DNA of 7,428 nucleotides from Chloroflexota bacterium (GTDB lineage Bacteria; Chloroflexota; Ktedonobacteria; Ktedonobacterales; Ktedonobacteraceae), in the NCBI GenBank assembly GCA_902810755.1, contig CADDYT010000220.1, positions 1-7,428 on the forward strand. The letters are read 5' to 3'. This document shows, one piece after another, positions 1 through 6,040 of the stretch (position 1 is the stretch's first letter; each line of letters starts with the position of its first letter). Made by a program: the position numbers and the translations under genes. A model generated the notes under the pieces. That model was not told where the DNA came from and searched no databases. It worked only from the letters and a program-made list of their open reading frames with translations.

Positions 1-38
1 CCATAGGCGTTAACGTAAGCCAGTGCCAACGCCGGGCA

Positions 39-59
39 GGCCACCCGCAAGGGGTGGCC
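39..59. repeat. GC-rich palindromic repeat, copy 1
   Basis: Arms GGCCACCC and GGGTGGCC enclose a 5-base loop (GCAAG). The following bases, CCTACT and then a GACG a few bases on, are also present beside copy 4 in inverted orientation, so the repeat unit extends beyond the core hairpin. No coding frame with a ribosome site covers it. It resembles REP-type dispersed elements; the family is not one I can name. Confidence 0.7.
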
Positions 60-63
60 CTAC

Positions 64-107
64 TCTAGACGCGGCGGTCGTGCCGCCTGTGGAGCCGCGT
101 CTCTAGA
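64..107. repeat. Imperfect inverted repeat between palindrome copies
   Basis: GACGCGGC at 68-75 pairs with GCCGCGTC at 94-101, and TCTAGA occurs on both outer sides (64-69 and 102-107). A smaller GCGGC/GCCGC stem lies inside. It joins copies 1 and 2 of the GC-rich repeat, so the three may form one composite repetitive element. Confidence 0.5.
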
Positions 108-115
108 CCGCCGCA

Positions 116-136
116 GGCCAGCCGCCAGGGGTGGCC
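116..136. repeat. GC-rich palindromic repeat, copy 2 (diverged arm)
   Basis: Same core as the neighbouring copies, but the left arm is GGCCAGCC instead of GGCCACCC, giving one mismatch in the stem against GGGTGGCC. The preceding GCCGCAGGCCAGC matches, inverted, the sequence just after copy 4 (about 3359-3371), so the wider repeat context is shared. Confidence 0.6.
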
Positions 137-167
137 CCAGAAGCGTTCACTTCAGGCCGTGCGAAGG

Positions 168-202
168 CCAGGCAGGCCACCCGCCAGGGGTGGCCTGCCT
201 GG
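168..202. repeat. GC-rich palindromic repeat, copy 3, extended hairpin
   Basis: The longest copy: a perfect 15-bp stem (168-182 with 188-202) around the loop GCCAG. The core 175-195 equals copy 4 in inverted orientation. It has no T-run, so it is a repeat hairpin rather than a classical intrinsic terminator. It closes the repeat cluster; sequence then turns AT-rich. Confidence 0.7.
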
Positions 203-279
203 CCCTGGCATCTCATACGGACGTTTTTCTCATAATATATCACAGGTAACCTTTTCTTCGGCCAGAATGGTGAATATGC

Positions 280-306
280 TTGACGCATTGATAATTATGC
301 TATATT
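280..306 (+). promoter_or_regulatory. Candidate promoter for the DUF402 gene
   Basis: TTGACG (280-285) is followed by an AT-rich stretch with TATATT at 301-306 (15-base spacer) or TATTTT at 303-308 (17-base spacer). A second possible -10, TATAAT at 362-367, sits closer to the gene but lacks a recognisable -35. The choice between them is open. Nothing else of note is seen in 204-403. Confidence 0.35.
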
Positions 307-403
307 TTAGGAAGCGTATTCTGTCTTGTGCGACAGAAACACGATACCGTACATGATGCTCTATAATGCGATACAATGCTTGCGATGGAAGGGAGAGAAT
401 GCT

Positions 404-958
404 ATGCAACGGACTTTCCGGGTGGAGAGCCGGAGCTATGATAGGATGCTGCGTGGGTCGTGGCAGGCATATGAACTGGATGCAGAGACACAGTTGAGCG
501 ATGAGCCGCTACCGGGGGTGGCGCTTGAGTGCATTCGCCTCTGGCTGCCCGCCGGGACGTTGATGCACTGGACGACGAGAATGCGTCCGTTACCTTACAA
601 CTGCGTGCAATACTTCTGGCCGGAACGCTGGTATATGCTCAGCGCGTTCTATGATGGCCCTCAGCTCAGGCATACTTATGCCTCGGTGATTATGCCGCCA
701 ACGATTGAGCCGGGGCAGTTGAGCTATGTCGATCTGGATTTGAGCCTGCTGGTGGAACCGGACTTGAGTTACGAGGTGCTGACGCAGGCGGAATTTGACC
801 AGATGACCGACCTGCTGGGCTATAGCGAGGAGACGCGCATCAGCGCGTTAATGGCCTTGCGCGGTTTAACCAACTCGGTGCAGCTGGGCATGGGCCTCTT
901 TTCAACCATCCCACAGCGCCTGCGCTCCACCGAATTTCATTTGAGTCGCTGTTCGTAG
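404..958 (+). CDS. DUF402 family protein (putative phosphohydrolase)
   Basis: Predicted 184-residue cytosolic protein. The family pattern is clear: YFWPERWYMLSAFYD at residues 70-84, and SYVDLDLSLLVEPD at 107-120 followed by a VLTQAEFDQM segment. Characterised DUF402 members include FomD, which hydrolyses a cytidylyl-phosphonate intermediate, and staphylococcal nucleoside tri-/diphosphatases; both use clustered acidic residues to hold divalent metal. Here Asp110 and Asp112 remain, but the third Asp usual in YVDLDLD is Ser114, and the Asp usual in the VLDExEF segment is Thr127, so activity is uncertain. The start ATG at 404 has a GGGAG ribosome site 8 bases upstream; the in-frame ATG at 326 would add 26 residues unlike the family and has no such site. 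The next gene starts 55 bases downstream with its own ribosome site, so co-transcription is plausible. The physiological substrate cannot be read from the sequence. Confidence 0.85.
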   Translation: MQRTFRVESRSYDRMLRGSWQAYELDAETQLSDEPLPGVALECIRLWLPAGTLMHWTTRMRPLPYNCVQYFWPERWYMLSAFYDGPQLRHTYASVIMPPTIEPGQLSYVDLDLSLLVEPDLSYEVLTQAEFDQMTDLLGYSEETRISALMALRGLTNSVQLGMGLFSTIPQRLRSTEFHLSRCS

Positions 959-1013
959 TCCGTTTGCGCGTTCCGGGCGTGCCAGACAGGACAGATAGAG
1001 AGGGAGCCTGAAG

Positions 1014-1430
1014 ATGCCTCTGCCAAAACGTATCGATCATGTCGCTATTATTGTGCGCAGCCTTGAGCAGGCGCTGGCCTTCTATCGCAATACGCTGGGA
1101 ATTGAGCCGAGCGAGGTGAAAGAGGTGCCGACGGAGCAGGTGCGTATCGCCTTCCTGCCGCTCGGCGGCCCAGGCGGTAGCGAGATCGAACTGATCGAAC
1201 CGACGACCGGCGATTCGAGCTTGACACGCTTTCTTGAGAAGCGCGGTGAGGGCCTGCACCATATTTGCCTGGAAGTGGACGATATCGACGCGGCGCTGGC
1301 GGAGATGCGCGAGCAGGGTGCGCCCGTGCTGGATCAGCAGCCGCGCATAGCCGCTGAGGGACGCGCCATCTTCCTGCATCCAAAAGGCACGAATGGCGTC
1401 CTGCTGGAATTGCTACAAAAGCAGGAATAA
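1014..1430 (+). CDS. mce: VOC-fold methylmalonyl-CoA epimerase-like protein
   Basis: Predicted 138 residues, the normal length for a small VOC (glyoxalase/bleomycin-resistance fold) enzyme made of two beta-alpha-beta-beta-beta units. Residues 7-31 (IDHVAIIV, then LAFYRNTLGIEP) and 81-88 (LHHICLEV) are typical of methylmalonyl-CoA epimerase, which interconverts the R and S forms of methylmalonyl-CoA on the way to or from succinyl-CoA. Likely metal ligands are His9, His83 and Glu132, with a fourth in EIELIEP (57-63); this is assigned from family knowledge, not alignment. AGGGAG lies 7 bases before the ATG. No methylmalonyl-CoA mutase subunit is nearby, so the specific role rests on sequence resemblance, and another VOC enzyme such as a lactoylglutathione-lyase-like protein is possible. 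The last base of its stop codon is the first base of the 35-bp inverted repeat. Confidence 0.8.
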   Translation: MPLPKRIDHVAIIVRSLEQALAFYRNTLGIEPSEVKEVPTEQVRIAFLPLGGPGGSEIELIEPTTGDSSLTRFLEKRGEGLHHICLEVDDIDAALAEMREQGAPVLDQQPRIAAEGRAIFLHPKGTNGVLLELLQKQE

Positions 1431-1511
1431 AGCACAAAGAGCGAGCAGAAAAAAGGCCTGTGAATCGGATACCCGGTTCACAGGCCTTTTTTCTGCTCGC
1501 TCTTTGTGCTT
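1430..1511. terminator. Very long perfect hairpin with bidirectional terminator core
   Basis: Bases 1430-1464 are the exact reverse complement of 1477-1511 (35 bp). The centre continues with a T-G wobble (1465/1476) and CGG/CCG, leaving an ATAC tetraloop, so the transcript could form about 39 pairs. Inside is a classical intrinsic terminator: GGCCTGTGAA pairing with TTCACAGGCC, preceded by six A (1449-1454) and followed by six T (1487-1492), so it should work on both strands. It begins at the last base of the epimerase stop codon and insulates the downstream oxidoreductase. The outer arms, about 19 bp beyond the A/T runs, are far longer than termination needs. Confidence 0.85.
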
Positions 1512-1570
1512 CCAATTGGGAATATGCTACGTGGCGTTAGTAAGGCGTGAATTATGCAGAATTGGAAGCA
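1507..1570 (+). promoter_or_regulatory. Inverted repeat burying the ribosome site of the fused oxidoreductase
   Basis: TGCTTCCAATT (1507-1517) is the exact reverse complement of AATTGGAAGCA (1560-1570), with 42 bases between. The right arm contains GGAAG (1564-1568), the only Shine-Dalgarno-like sequence before the ATG at 1576. The left arm overlaps the last five bases of the terminator hairpin. In a read-through transcript this stem could hide the ribosome site. Regulatory function is inferred; the repeat itself is seen. Confidence 0.45.
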
Positions 1571-1575
1571 AGTAT

Positions 1576-3237
1576 ATGGCAAAACCAGCTATTGTAATTG
1601 TTGACGATTATCCCCAGGTCTTGAATCAGCTCGAACGTGACCTGGAAAAGAAATACAGTGAGCGTTTTCGCGTGGTGAAAGCCAGGTCAGGGCAGGAGGC
1701 GCTGCACCAGTTGAAACATCTGAAGTTGCACAACGAGCCGGTGGCGCTGCTGCTGGCGGATGAGCAGATGCCGGGGATGAATGGAACAGCGTTCTTGAAA
1801 CAGGCGCGAGACCTGTACCCGAAGGCAAAGCGCGTGCTGATGACCACCTACGCGGACACGCACGCGGCCATTCAGGCCATCAATACGGCACGCATCGACT
1901 ACTACCTGATGAGGCCCTGGAATCCGCCGGAGGAGCGCCTGTATCCGGTGCTGGATGATCTGCTGGCCGACTGGGTGGCTCAATATCGCCCGCCCTTTGC
2001 GGGCCTGCGCGTGATCGGGCATCGCTGGTCGCCGAAAATCCATGAGATCAAGGATTTTCTGGCGCGCAACCTGATTCCCTACCAGTGGCTGGATGTCGAG
2101 CAGAACAAAGAAGCCACGCACATGCTGGAACATCTGGGCCTCGACCACAAGAAGCTGCCGGTGGTGATCTTTCCCGACGGCTCGTTCCTCACGAACCCGA
2201 CGGAGCTGCAGATTGCCGAGAAACTCAACCTGAGAATCCATGCCGGGAAACCGTTTTATGACCTGATCATCGTCGGCTCTGGCCCCGCCGGGCTGGCCGC
2301 TGGCGTCTACGGGGCATCCGAAGGGCTGCGCACGTTGATTGTAGAACGCGAGGCACCGGGCGGGCAGGCGGGTACCAGTTCGCGTATAGAGAACTATCTC
2401 GGCTTTCCGACCGGCTTGAGCGGTGCGGAACTGGCGCGGCGCGCGGTGACTCAGGCGGAACGCTTCGGGGCAGAGATTATTACGCCCCAGGAGGCGGTGG
2501 CGGTGACGGTCGATGGGCAGTATCGCTGCGTGAAGCTGGCCGATGGCTCAGAATTGCGCTGCCATGCCCTGCTGCTCGCCTGTGGCGTCTCCTATCGCAG
2601 GCTCAACGTGCCAGGCATCGATGCTTTGAGCGGCGCGGGCGTCTACTATGGCGCTTCCCTGACAGAGGCGATGTCCTGCTCAAATGAGGAAGTCTATGTC
2701 GTCGGCGGCGCGAACTCTGCCGGGCAGGCCGCCGTCTACTTCGCCAGATATGCCCGCCACGTGACCATGCTGGTGCGCGCAAACTCGCTCTCGAAAAGTA
2801 TGTCGCAATACCTGATCGACCAGATTGAAGACACGGAGAATATCCAGGTGAAGACCTGCACCCGCGTCATAGCAGTAGCGGGCCAGCACCACCTTCAGAG
2901 CATTACCATCTGTGATGACCGGACACACGAGCAGACAACGCTGCCCGCGACCTCTCTCTTCATCTTTATCGGCGCGGAGCCGCACACCACCTGGCTGAAA
3001 GGCGTGGTGATGCGCGACGATAAAGGCTTCATCCTCACCGGTCCTGACCTGATGCACGAAGGGCAACCGCCGAAGGGCTGGCCGCTTGAACGCGACCCCT
3101 TCTTTCTGGAGACGAGCGTTCCCGGCATCTTCGCCGCCGGAGACGTGCGGCATGGCTCGGTCAAGCGCGTCGCCTCCAGCGTTGGCGAAGGGGCAATGGC
3201 GGTGCAATTCGTTCATCGTTACCTGAGTGAGATATAG
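1576..3237 (+). CDS. Fused response regulator / thioredoxin-reductase-like FAD oxidoreductase
   Basis: Predicted 553-residue cytosolic flavoprotein in three parts. Residues 4-133 are a receiver domain: acidic pair Asp10/Asp11, phospho-acceptor Asp62 in ADEQMPGMNG, switch Thr90 or Thr91, but Arg113-Pro where Lys-Pro is usual. Residues 143-221 are glutaredoxin-like with WSPK at the active-site position, hence no cysteine. Residues 227-553 are a thioredoxin-reductase-type module: FAD-binding GSGPAGLA (234-241), PGGQAG (261-266), a second nucleotide site GGANSAG (377-383, third Gly replaced by Ala) and FAD-closing GIFAAGDV (517-524). The CxxC expected near 357-364 is GASL, so classical disulfide reduction is unlikely. 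This architecture is known in Actinobacteria and Chloroflexota; its reaction is undetermined. ATG 1576 is chosen because the receiver begins at once; the frame stays open upstream only through the terminator hairpin. No histidine kinase is nearby. Confidence 0.9.
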   Translation: MAKPAIVIVDDYPQVLNQLERDLEKKYSERFRVVKARSGQEALHQLKHLKLHNEPVALLLADEQMPGMNGTAFLKQARDLYPKAKRVLMTTYADTHAAIQAINTARIDYYLMRPWNPPEERLYPVLDDLLADWVAQYRPPFAGLRVIGHRWSPKIHEIKDFLARNLIPYQWLDVEQNKEATHMLEHLGLDHKKLPVVIFPDGSFLTNPTELQIAEKLNLRIHAGKPFYDLIIVGSGPAGLAAGVYGASEGLRTLIVEREAPGGQAGTSSRIENYLGFPTGLSGAELARRAVTQAERFGAEIITPQEAVAVTVDGQYRCVKLADGSELRCHALLLACGVSYRRLNVPGIDALSGAGVYYGASLTEAMSCSNEEVYVVGGANSAGQAAVYFARYARHVTMLVRANSLSKSMSQYLIDQIEDTENIQVKTCTRVIAVAGQHHLQSITICDDRTHEQTTLPATSLFIFIGAEPHTTWLKGVVMRDDKGFILTGPDLMHEGQPPKGWPLERDPFFLETSVPGIFAAGDVRHGSVKRVASSVGEGAMAVQFVHRYLSEI

Positions 3238-3246
3238 GGACAACCT

Positions 3247-3330
3247 GTGAACAGCAGCCCCCAAACTCCCACCGCGCAGACCAGATCACCGACGCCGCCG
3301 TCGCTGACCACAGGAATACATCGTCTCTAG
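3247..3330 (+). pseudogene. Tiny GTG reading frame ending in the repeat, possible gene remnant
   Basis: A 27-codon frame starts with GTG nine bases after the oxidoreductase stop and ends with TAG at the edge of palindrome copy 4. The predicted peptide is rich in Pro, Ser and Thr, as disordered N-termini often are. No good ribosome site is visible. It may be the truncated head of a gene that once followed the oxidoreductase, cut off when the repeat arrived, or simply chance. I do not recognise it. Confidence 0.2.
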
Positions 3331-3372
3331 TAGGGCCACCCCTGGCGGGTGGCCTGCACGCTGGCCTGCGGC
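3319..3372. repeat. GC-rich palindromic repeat, copy 4, inverted
   Basis: The core 3334-3354 is the exact reverse complement of copy 3's core (175-195). Its outer bases AGTAGGGCC match, inverted, GGCCCTACT after copy 1, and GCTGGCCTGCGGC (about 3359-3371) matches, inverted, the bases leading into copy 2. It sits between the convergent ends of the fused oxidoreductase and the ligase and may hinder read-through in both directions, though it has no T-run. Confidence 0.7.
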
Positions 3373-3385
3373 AAGTTTACGGCTG

Positions 3386-4540
3386 TTATTCTGGGCTGGC
3401 AATGTGCTGGGAAGCCGAATTGTCCTCAACGCCTTCCCGCGTCTGCCGGATCAGGAAATGGGCAACGGCTGGCAGGCTGCCAGTCTCTTTGTAGACGGCT
3501 ATCTGCCGATCTGCGCCGGTGCCGCGTGGATCGCTGAGCAGGGAACGCAGGTGGTTCATTTCGCGGCGCGTTCCCAGATCGTCAACGACCTCATCGACAA
3601 AGTCGAGCAGTTCGTGAATCGATTCACGCATGCTGAGGCGGCGCTGGCGAACGAAATCGATGACTTCAGCATCCAGGCCATAGCGGGCGGCGCGCCACTT
3701 GTTCTCTTCGATCAGTCGACGCGGCAAGACGGGAGTCATCAGACCGCGCCGGTGCAGCCAGGCCAGGCGGGCAACAAGAGCCTGGCAGAGGGCAGAGAGG
3801 GCGATCGTGTCCTCAAAGGTCGCGGGCATGTCGCAGATACGAAACTCAATCGTGCTGTAGAAGGCGTGCGGGCGGATATCCCACCAGACCTTCTTGCCGT
3901 TATCGATGCAGCCAGCCTTGACGAGTGTTTCGACGTAGTGTTCAAAATCACCCCATGAAAGCAGGGGGTCTGGCACGCCGCTGCGCAGGAAACGTTTCCA
4001 GACGATGGCGCGATAGGAGCGCAGGCCGGTGTAGCGGGCCAGCCAGAAGGGCGAGTTCGACGAAAGAGCCAGCAGGTGAGGCAACCACGTGCGTATCTGG
4101 TTCAGCAGAGAGACCGACAGTTCTCTGTCCTCGACGCCAATGTGGACATGCAGGCCAAAGATCAAGATAGAGCGGCCAACATCTTGAAATTCCTCTTCCA
4201 GTTCCTCGTAGCGAGGCGATTCCGAACGCAACTGATGCATCCACAGCGATGAAGGATGCGTCCCCGCGCTGACCAGCGCCACCCCTTCCTGCCCCGCCAG
4301 CCGCGCCAGTTGCCTTCTCAACTTGAGCAATTCCGCGCGAGCCGTCCTGATATCAGGACACACCCCCGTAATCAGTTCAGCTGTCGACTGCAACATCTCC
4401 GGCTTTAATTGCTCCCCGAAGACAGCCTGCCCTTTTTCCACGATGGGGTGAATTTTCGACACCAGTTGACCGGTCAGGCAATCGACCAGTTGCAATTCCT
4501 CTTCAATACCAACGGTGAAATGTGGGGACATTGCTCCCAT
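3386..4540 (-). CDS. ybdK: YbdK-type carboxylate-amine ligase (GCS2 family)
   Basis: Predicted 384 residues, close to the usual length for this branch of the glutamate-cysteine ligase superfamily, whose members join an amino acid carboxylate to an amine using ATP; E. coli YbdK has weak glutamate-cysteine ligase activity. Family landmarks: TVGIEEELQLVD (9-20), SAGTHPSSLWMHQ (91-103), LIFGLHVHIGVEDRE (126-140), LLALSSNSPFWLARYTGL (156-173), SYRAIVWKRF (175-184) and WWDIRPHAFYSTIEFRICD (219-237), which holds metal and nucleotide-binding residues. The start ATG at 4540 has AAAGGA 6 bases upstream; a second in-frame ATG (4531) is less well spaced, and the frame's earlier start at 4711 adds 57 residues foreign to the family. 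It is transcribed convergently with the fused oxidoreductase and stands alone. The true substrate is unknown; thiol synthesis is only one possibility. Confidence 0.88.
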   Translation of the reverse strand: MGAMSPHFTVGIEEELQLVDCLTGQLVSKIHPIVEKGQAVFGEQLKPEMLQSTAELITGVCPDIRTARAELLKLRRQLARLAGQEGVALVSAGTHPSSLWMHQLRSESPRYEELEEEFQDVGRSILIFGLHVHIGVEDRELSVSLLNQIRTWLPHLLALSSNSPFWLARYTGLRSYRAIVWKRFLRSGVPDPLLSWGDFEHYVETLVKAGCIDNGKKVWWDIRPHAFYSTIEFRICDMPATFEDTIALSALCQALVARLAWLHRRGLMTPVLPRRLIEENKWRAARYGLDAEVIDFVRQRRLSMRESIHELLDFVDEVVDDLGTRREMNHLRSLLSDPRGTGADRQIAVYKETGSLPAVAHFLIRQTREGVEDNSASQHIASPE

Positions 4541-4811
4541 AGGTGTTCCTTTCTGCTCTTTGCTCCGGCAAATTCCACAGATGCTCCTGAAAGATACAGC
4601 AAAATCAGGATGCTGCTTACCCGTTCCGTCACTACAGTGGTCGTTGCTACAGACAGAAGTTTGTGCGCCACAGGCAGACAGCGCCGTCAGCCTGGCGAGT
4701 CGAACAGACAATCAGGGGAATATGAGGCCATTGAAGCAGAGAATCAGAGTCAGGGAAGAAGCAAAACAAAACACACGGGGCAGTTGTCTGCACGAGGTAG
4801 CGATGAGGAGA

Positions 4812-4829
4812 GTGTGCGTTCTCGCACAC
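4812..4829. repeat. Small perfect hairpin
   Basis: GTGTGCG (4812-4818) pairs with CGCACAC (4823-4829) around the loop TTCT. No T-run follows in either direction. It could be a protein-binding inverted repeat or a structural element of a leader. Confidence 0.4.
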
Positions 4830-4966
4830 AGGCATAGCAGTTTCCTCCGCGTTTTCAGCAAACCGGAAGCTCCTCCAGCATCAGGTGTTCAAAGGAGCAG
4901 CAGGCGATTGCCAGACAGCCTCTTTGAACCGGCATCCTCGTGCCAGTCACTCCCCGGTCTCAGATG

Positions 4967-4998
4967 ACGCTATACAAAAGTATCAGGACTTATAGCGT
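4967..4998. promoter_or_regulatory. Inverted repeat ACGCTATA/TATAGCGT, possible operator
   Basis: ACGCTATA (4967-4974) and TATAGCGT (4991-4998) form an exact 8-bp inverted repeat with a 16-base spacer; centres are 24 bp apart, a spacing that could place both on one DNA face. It marks the boundary to AT-rich DNA upstream of the response regulator. The binding protein is unknown. Confidence 0.35.
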
Positions 4999-5026
4999 AC
5001 ACAAGGTGCATACGAAATGTCAAGGG

Positions 5027-5054
5027 GTTTTTCTCAGAAAATCTTAAGAAAAAC
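5027..5054. promoter_or_regulatory. AT-rich inverted repeat containing ATCTTAAG, possible regulator site
   Basis: GTTTTTCT (5027-5034) is inverted at AGAAAAAC (5047-5054). Between and overlapping them lies ATCTTAAG (5041-5048), sharing the ATCTTAA core with the two exact repeats at 6041 and 6061 on the other side of the response regulator gene. PmrA/BasR and QseB, also OmpR-type regulators, bind TTAA-centred direct repeats, so a self-regulatory site is a reasonable but untested guess. Confidence 0.3.
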
Positions 5055-5277
5055 GGCAAAGATATGAGAGAGCATAACCAGGAAAGGGAAAAAGAGGCTA
5101 AAGATTGCGCTCATCAGTACCGATAGATATGCTATATGATAGCCCAAATTGTATCATGATGTTACTGCGTTCTCAGCGGTCGCGTTACAAGCAGTGAAAG
5201 CATATTTCAGGGATAGCACTTGATCGAGGGTACGGACAGGTTGTACGCTCGCACAGGTCTGTAGGAGGAAATCACGA

Positions 5278-5976
5278 GTGAAAATCATGGTGGCGGACGA
5301 TGACCGCGACATGGTCGATATGCTCAGCTACTGGCTCAAGGGGCATGGCTACGATGTCATCCGCGCATTTGATGGGGAGCAGGCAATCAAGCGATGGAGA
5401 GAGACACTGCCAGACCTGGTGATTCTGGATGTCCAGATGCCAAAACTGGACGGCTTCGAGGTTTGCCGCCAGATGCGGAGCGAAACCAATTCAATGGTAT
5501 TGATCCTGACCGCACATGATCGTGAGGATGATGAGATACGTGGGTTGGAGATGGGGGCAGACGATTATTTGCGGAAGCCTTTTAGCCCGCGCCAGTTGCT
5601 CGCGCGCATCAAGGCAATCATGCGCCGCTCGAATACGGGCCGGGGTACGGCAAGCTCCTCAGCGATTAGCGTTGGCCCGATCTCGCTGGATGCCATGCGG
5701 CATGAGGTGACCAGGGATGGCACCAAAGTGCGCCTGACGCCTACCGAGAGTCGGCTCCTGCACCTGCTCATTACCCATACCGGGCAGGTGCTGACCACCG
5801 ACATGATTATCGAGCGCGTCTGGGGCTACGACGAAGCTGGCGATTCGGGCCTGGTGAAGACGCATATTCGCCACTTGCGCCAGAAAGTGGAGCCAGACCC
5901 CAACAACCCACAGTTTATTATGACCGTGCCGGGCGTTGGCTATACCTTCACGGCGCCCGTTACTATCGAACCATAA
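5278..5976 (+). CDS. OmpR/PhoB-type response regulator, orphan
   Basis: Predicted 232-residue two-domain transcription factor. Residues 2-118 are a complete receiver: acidic cluster Asp7-Asp9, phospho-acceptor Asp51 in VILDVQMPKLDG, switch Thr78 and conserved Lys100-Pro101. A short linker (119-130) leads to a winged-helix DNA-binding domain (about 131-226), with LTPTESRLL (153-161), the recognition-helix region VKTHIRHLRQKV (193-204) and the wing VPGVGYTF (218-225). All phosphorylation residues are present, so it should respond to a histidine kinase, yet none is encoded here. Translation starts at GTG 5278, with a strong AGGAGG 9 bases upstream; the first internal ATG would cut off the first beta-strand. 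A long leader precedes it. Shared ATCTTAA motifs before and after the gene suggest its possible targets. The signal is unknown. Confidence 0.93.
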   Translation: MKIMVADDDRDMVDMLSYWLKGHGYDVIRAFDGEQAIKRWRETLPDLVILDVQMPKLDGFEVCRQMRSETNSMVLILTAHDREDDEIRGLEMGADDYLRKPFSPRQLLARIKAIMRRSNTGRGTASSSAISVGPISLDAMRHEVTRDGTKVRLTPTESRLLHLLITHTGQVLTTDMIIERVWGYDEAGDSGLVKTHIRHLRQKVEPDPNNPQFIMTVPGVGYTFTAPVTIEP

Positions 5977-5997
5977 CAGGACTCATCGCTACAGCAG

Positions 5998-6037
5998 ATG
6001 AGGGGGCAGCAGGTAGTTGTACGTACTGCTCCCTCAT
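5998..6037 (+). terminator. Hairpin after the response regulator, weak terminator candidate
   Basis: ATGAGGG (5998-6004) pairs with CCCTCAT (6031-6037), and AGCAG (6008-6012) with CTGCT (6026-6030), with a 3-base bulge. It starts 21 bases after the stop codon. There is no T-run, so it would be an atypical terminator; it may instead stabilise the 3' end or belong to the adjacent regulatory region. Confidence 0.4.
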
Positions 6038-6040
6038 GCT

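Larger units (their letters stand above)
4541..5262. other. Long divergent intergenic region without a convincing gene
   Basis: This separates the leftward ligase from the rightward response regulator. Frames that stay open here lack ribosome sites, have low-complexity unfamiliar products and partly overlap the ligase in antisense. It contains several short inverted repeats, listed separately, and turns AT-rich after about 4970. It probably holds both divergent promoters and long leaders. No tRNA, riboswitch or small RNA that I can name is visible. Confidence 0.5.

Noticed and set aside
34..203. CRISPR array made of the three GC-rich units
   Set aside because: Units are strong self-palindromes with irregular spacing and unequal ends, no cas genes are present, and one copy lies 3 kb away in inverted orientation.
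1048..1515. Leftward open frame opposite the epimerase and hairpin
   Set aside because: Its first residues merely mirror the palindrome and the rest is antisense to the epimerase; Arg/Ser/Pro-rich composition with no recognisable domain.
1393..1575. Open frame extending the fused oxidoreductase 61 codons upstream
   Set aside because: It runs through the terminator hairpin and overlaps the epimerase; the receiver domain starts directly at ATG 1576, which has GGAAG upstream.
3404..3958. Rightward 184-codon frame inside the ligase gene
   Set aside because: It is antisense to well-conserved YbdK motifs and has no ribosome site or family resemblance.
4640..4730. Possible tRNA or T-box-like structure (GTTCGAC on the minus strand)
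   Set aside because: No acceptor stem, anticodon arm or CCA-adjacent pairing could be assembled around it.
4515..4967. Rightward 150-codon frame in the divergent spacer
   Set aside because: It overlaps the ligase start in antisense, lacks a ribosome site, and its Ser/Arg/Cys-rich product resembles nothing.
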